DNA of 18,784 bases, from positions 1-18,784 of the forward strand of contig RMBW01000259.1 of assembly GCA_004009845.1 (NCBI GenBank), written 5' to 3'. The position numbers and the translations under genes were made by a program. The notes under the pieces were generated by a model, which made no database searches, was not told the origin of the DNA, and was given only the letters and a program-made list of their open reading frames with translations. The first letter of the stretch is position 1, and each line of letters starts with the position of its first letter. Positions 18,001-18,784 of the stretch are shown here, in pieces. The DNA comes from Davidsoniella eucalypti. Lineage: Eukaryota; Ascomycota; Sordariomycetes; Microascales; Ceratocystidaceae.

Positions 18001-18666
18001 GCCCAGGAATGGTTGACCAAACTAAGCAACGCAACACAGTTCGCGATCGTAGCTATGGCCGCCACCCAAGAGCACCAGGAAACTAGCGCTAACCGTCTCC
18101 GTCAACCATCTGAGAGCTTCAGAGTGGGAGACAAGGTCTACCTCAACACGAAGAACTTGACCACGGAGAGACCGTCCAAGAAGTTAGACTGGTTGGCCAG
18201 ACTGTACACAGTCCTAGAGGTTACAGGCACCCACAATGTACGATTGAACGTGCCGACAGGCATCCACCCCGTCTTCCACGTAAGCCTAATCCGCCGAGCT
18301 CCCAACAACCCCTTACCCTCGCAGGAAGTACCTGATGATGAGCCCGCGGCTATCACGGCTAGGGAAGCACTGGAAGACGACTCTGTGGAAACAGGCGAGT
18401 ACAGAGTGGAAGCAATCGTCAAGCAACGTACCCGCCATGGACACACGCAAGCCTTGGTCAAATGGAAAGGTTACCAAGATGCTACCTGGGAACCATTGGA
18501 ACACGTGAAGGACACTGCAGCATGGTTGGTCTTCACGGAGAAGACGAAAAAGAATTGGAACGTGACCCTCCAATCCCTTTACACTGCCTGGTTGCTACCA
18601 GAGGATGGCCCCGAGAAGGACCATGGTACGAGTATGGACACACGCAGTCCACTGATGGTAGGCTAA
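15034..18666 (+). CDS. pol: Gypsy Pol polyprotein with chromodomain (1210 aa)
   Basis: Carries the enzymes for protein processing, cDNA synthesis and integration. In order: aspartic protease with DSG at residues 22-24; RT from about 190, with FVKKPGGGIRFCVDYR and YIDD at 348-351; RNase H (TADSSG, Asp 499, then DKEMLAI, WTDHRNL, PDALSRR); integrase with HHCC zinc finger (His 751, His 758, Cys 788, Cys 791) and the catalytic triad Asp 821, Asp 880, Glu 916 (35 residues between the last two); and a C-terminal chromodomain at about 1122-1160 (YRVEAIV, KWKGY, ATWEPLEHV) with the aromatic residues expected for a methyl-lysine cage. Chromodomains of this family direct integration to heterochromatin, which fits the nest seen here. 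The AUG at 15034 is the first after the gag stop; if made by frameshift the protein would begin at 14953. Family assignment is secure. Confidence 0.95.
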   Translation: MGAKGLYLDLSINELSTKALVDSGCLCLAVVPPRLLPYATQTQPIEPRKVSLASSQSDPPVITQIAQFTLHLPDHHEDIWAYVVPGQTEDLILGQRWLINHDVHLHPRSGQIEVTTAEELTPEEFHKLCDNDDTAVYRITLEDVNIALEQKELERPPLPEWLRPVASAFEAKASKDLPPHRPGVDLKIELLEGKTLPVQSLYPLSRAELLVMQKTLTELLSTRWIKDTKSEVGSPVLFVKKPGGGIRFCVDYRAVNAISKKDSYPLPLIHDTLRQISEAKWVSKVDVIAAFHRIRIAPGYEELTAFRTPLGAFEWNVIPFGLTNAPAAFQRYINSVLRKWLGISCSAYIDDVDIYSSGTEEEHRKLVLEIVHALDLAGLQLDLRKCQFLAKEIKFLGFIVGPGIGIKADPEKTLAIRNWNSPTTLKGLRGFIGFVNFYRDFVPRLSEMIAPMVGLTKKDTPFVWSDACAHAFAEVKRAFLTPPVLTPFDPLRETVLTADSSGYALGAELSQRGDDGLMHPIAFLSRKLTPPEANYPIHDKEMLAIYWSIREWRHFLLGVDFVVWTDHRNLEYFQTKRTLAERQRRWGYELSDFSFCLRHRPGTEQVVPDALSRRDQDMPANESDDRLASRFHQLLEKSESSNDLVVIGAVWAQEPDKDAPTDDKATKEAVTSPFADPEMTSLWNQALAQCNRWWIARKLVREGARSFPADWGLQWQMSECKLDSEGRLRWRDRLWVPHHEPLRTKIIQQIHDSTLAGHPGRAITRDLVSREYAWPGLTNDVRQFVSNCSSCGKSKIWREQKRGLLKPLPVPSRPWSELAMDFIGPLPPSAGCTSILGVTDRLSKSQILIPMKAITAQATAEALLIHVFSHHGFPLAIVSDRGPQFAQLFWGEVCRRFGIQRRLSTAFHPQTDGSQERSNQEIETYLRNFCSFAQDDWASLLPQAQLALNNRISSTTGLSPFFMTHGFNVDIIEPSVQGPPASDKSPVCGAQEWLTKLSNATQFAIVAMAATQEHQETSANRLRQPSESFRVGDKVYLNTKNLTTERPSKKLDWLARLYTVLEVTGTHNVRLNVPTGIHPVFHVSLIRRAPNNPLPSQEVPDDEPAAITAREALEDDSVETGEYRVEAIVKQRTRHGHTQALVKWKGYQDATWEPLEHVKDTAAWLVFTEKTKKNWNVTLQSLYTAWLLPEDGPEKDHGTSMDTRSPLMVG

Positions 18667-18784
18667 GGCAGCAATATTGGCTGCACCACCTTGGTCACCT
18701 GCACACCCGAGCGTCTGCAGGATAAGATTGCTGACCTATTTTGGAGTTATTTCTGTTTCTGGAGTTATTTCTGTTTTTGGATAT
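18667..18784 (+). repeat. Start of Gypsy C 3' untranslated region with 18-bp direct repeat
   Basis: After the pol stop the sequence holds two near-identical units TGGAGTTATTTCTGTTT at 18742 and 18760, and the start of a possible third (TGGATAT) at the window edge. No LTR start or polypurine tract is visible before the window ends. Confidence 0.6.

Larger units (their letters stand above)
12626..18784 (+). mobile_element. Ty3/Gypsy chromovirus, copy C (5' LTR, gag, pol; intact frames)
   Basis: Order: LTR, self-primer site, leader, gag, pol with protease-RT-RNase H-integrase-chromodomain. RT and RNase H before integrase defines Ty3/Gypsy, and the C-terminal chromodomain defines the chromovirus branch. 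It is inserted in LINE copy 2, with CCGAC at 12621-12625 as the probable left target duplication. No second TGTAAGAG and no clear polypurine tract appear after pol, so the 3' LTR is outside the window. Both ORFs are free of stops and frameshifts and key residues are present, so a recently active copy is plausible. Confidence 0.93.

Noticed and set aside
18462..18725. Small open frame overlapping the pol end
   Set aside because: Out-of-frame shadow of the chromodomain-coding region, with no independent support.
1..18784. Host genes, tRNAs or a cellular operon hidden between elements
   Set aside because: Every stretch above 300 bases aligns with a Gypsy or LINE part seen elsewhere in the window, or lies within an ORF of such an element; nothing is left over.

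Overview
The window is entirely transposable-element DNA from what is most likely the genome of a filamentous fungus. I see no host gene, tRNA or rRNA. The fungal assignment rests on two things seen together: a chromodomain-carrying Ty3/Gypsy element (chromovirus) with Tf1/sushi-type self-priming signals, and an APE-RT-RNase H LINE of the Tad/I type with two overlapping ORFs. Long uninterrupted reading frames in several copies argue against active repeat-induced point mutation (RIP). I cannot name the species.

Layout. (1) 1-2696, minus strand: the 5' part of a Gypsy element, copy A (LTR 2516-2696, leader, broken gag, start of pol). (2) 2697 to about 3284, plus: a gag fragment of a second Gypsy element, copy B, into which A was probably inserted. 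(3) About 3285-8563, plus: LINE copy 1 with 5' UTR, intact ORF1 (3397-4749), and ORF2 (from 4742) broken by one 2-base deletion; it lacks its 3' UTR. (4) 8564-9041, minus: a short 5'-truncated LINE 3' end, copy 3, with its A-tail read as T18. (5) 9042-12625, minus: LINE copy 2, ORF2 only, A-tail read as T21, cut at 12625 by the next element. (6) 12626-18784, plus: Gypsy copy C with 181-bp 5' LTR, self-primer and binding site, a leader of tandem hairpins, intact gag (13172-14965) and intact pol (15034-18666). Its 3' LTR lies beyond the window.

How it fits together. LINE 1 sits in gag of B, copies 2 and 3 sit at the 3' end of LINE 1 in opposite orientation, C sits in LINE 2, and A sits in B. 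This is a nest of insertions that also makes a 3.4-kb inverted repeat around about 8885. Copy C looks the most capable of being active: Gag (N-terminal membrane helix, capsid-like region, zinc knuckle) and Pol (protease, RT, RNase H, integrase, chromodomain) have all the key residues I looked for.

The most notable signal is in the C leader. Ten consecutive small hairpins, each flanked by GTC on the 5' side and in most cases CCC on the 3' side, have stems that differ from one another by compensating base changes. Eight matching hairpins are in copy A. Together with an AUG-free 430-nt leader and a hydrophobic Gag N-terminus, this makes the 5' end of the family worth study.
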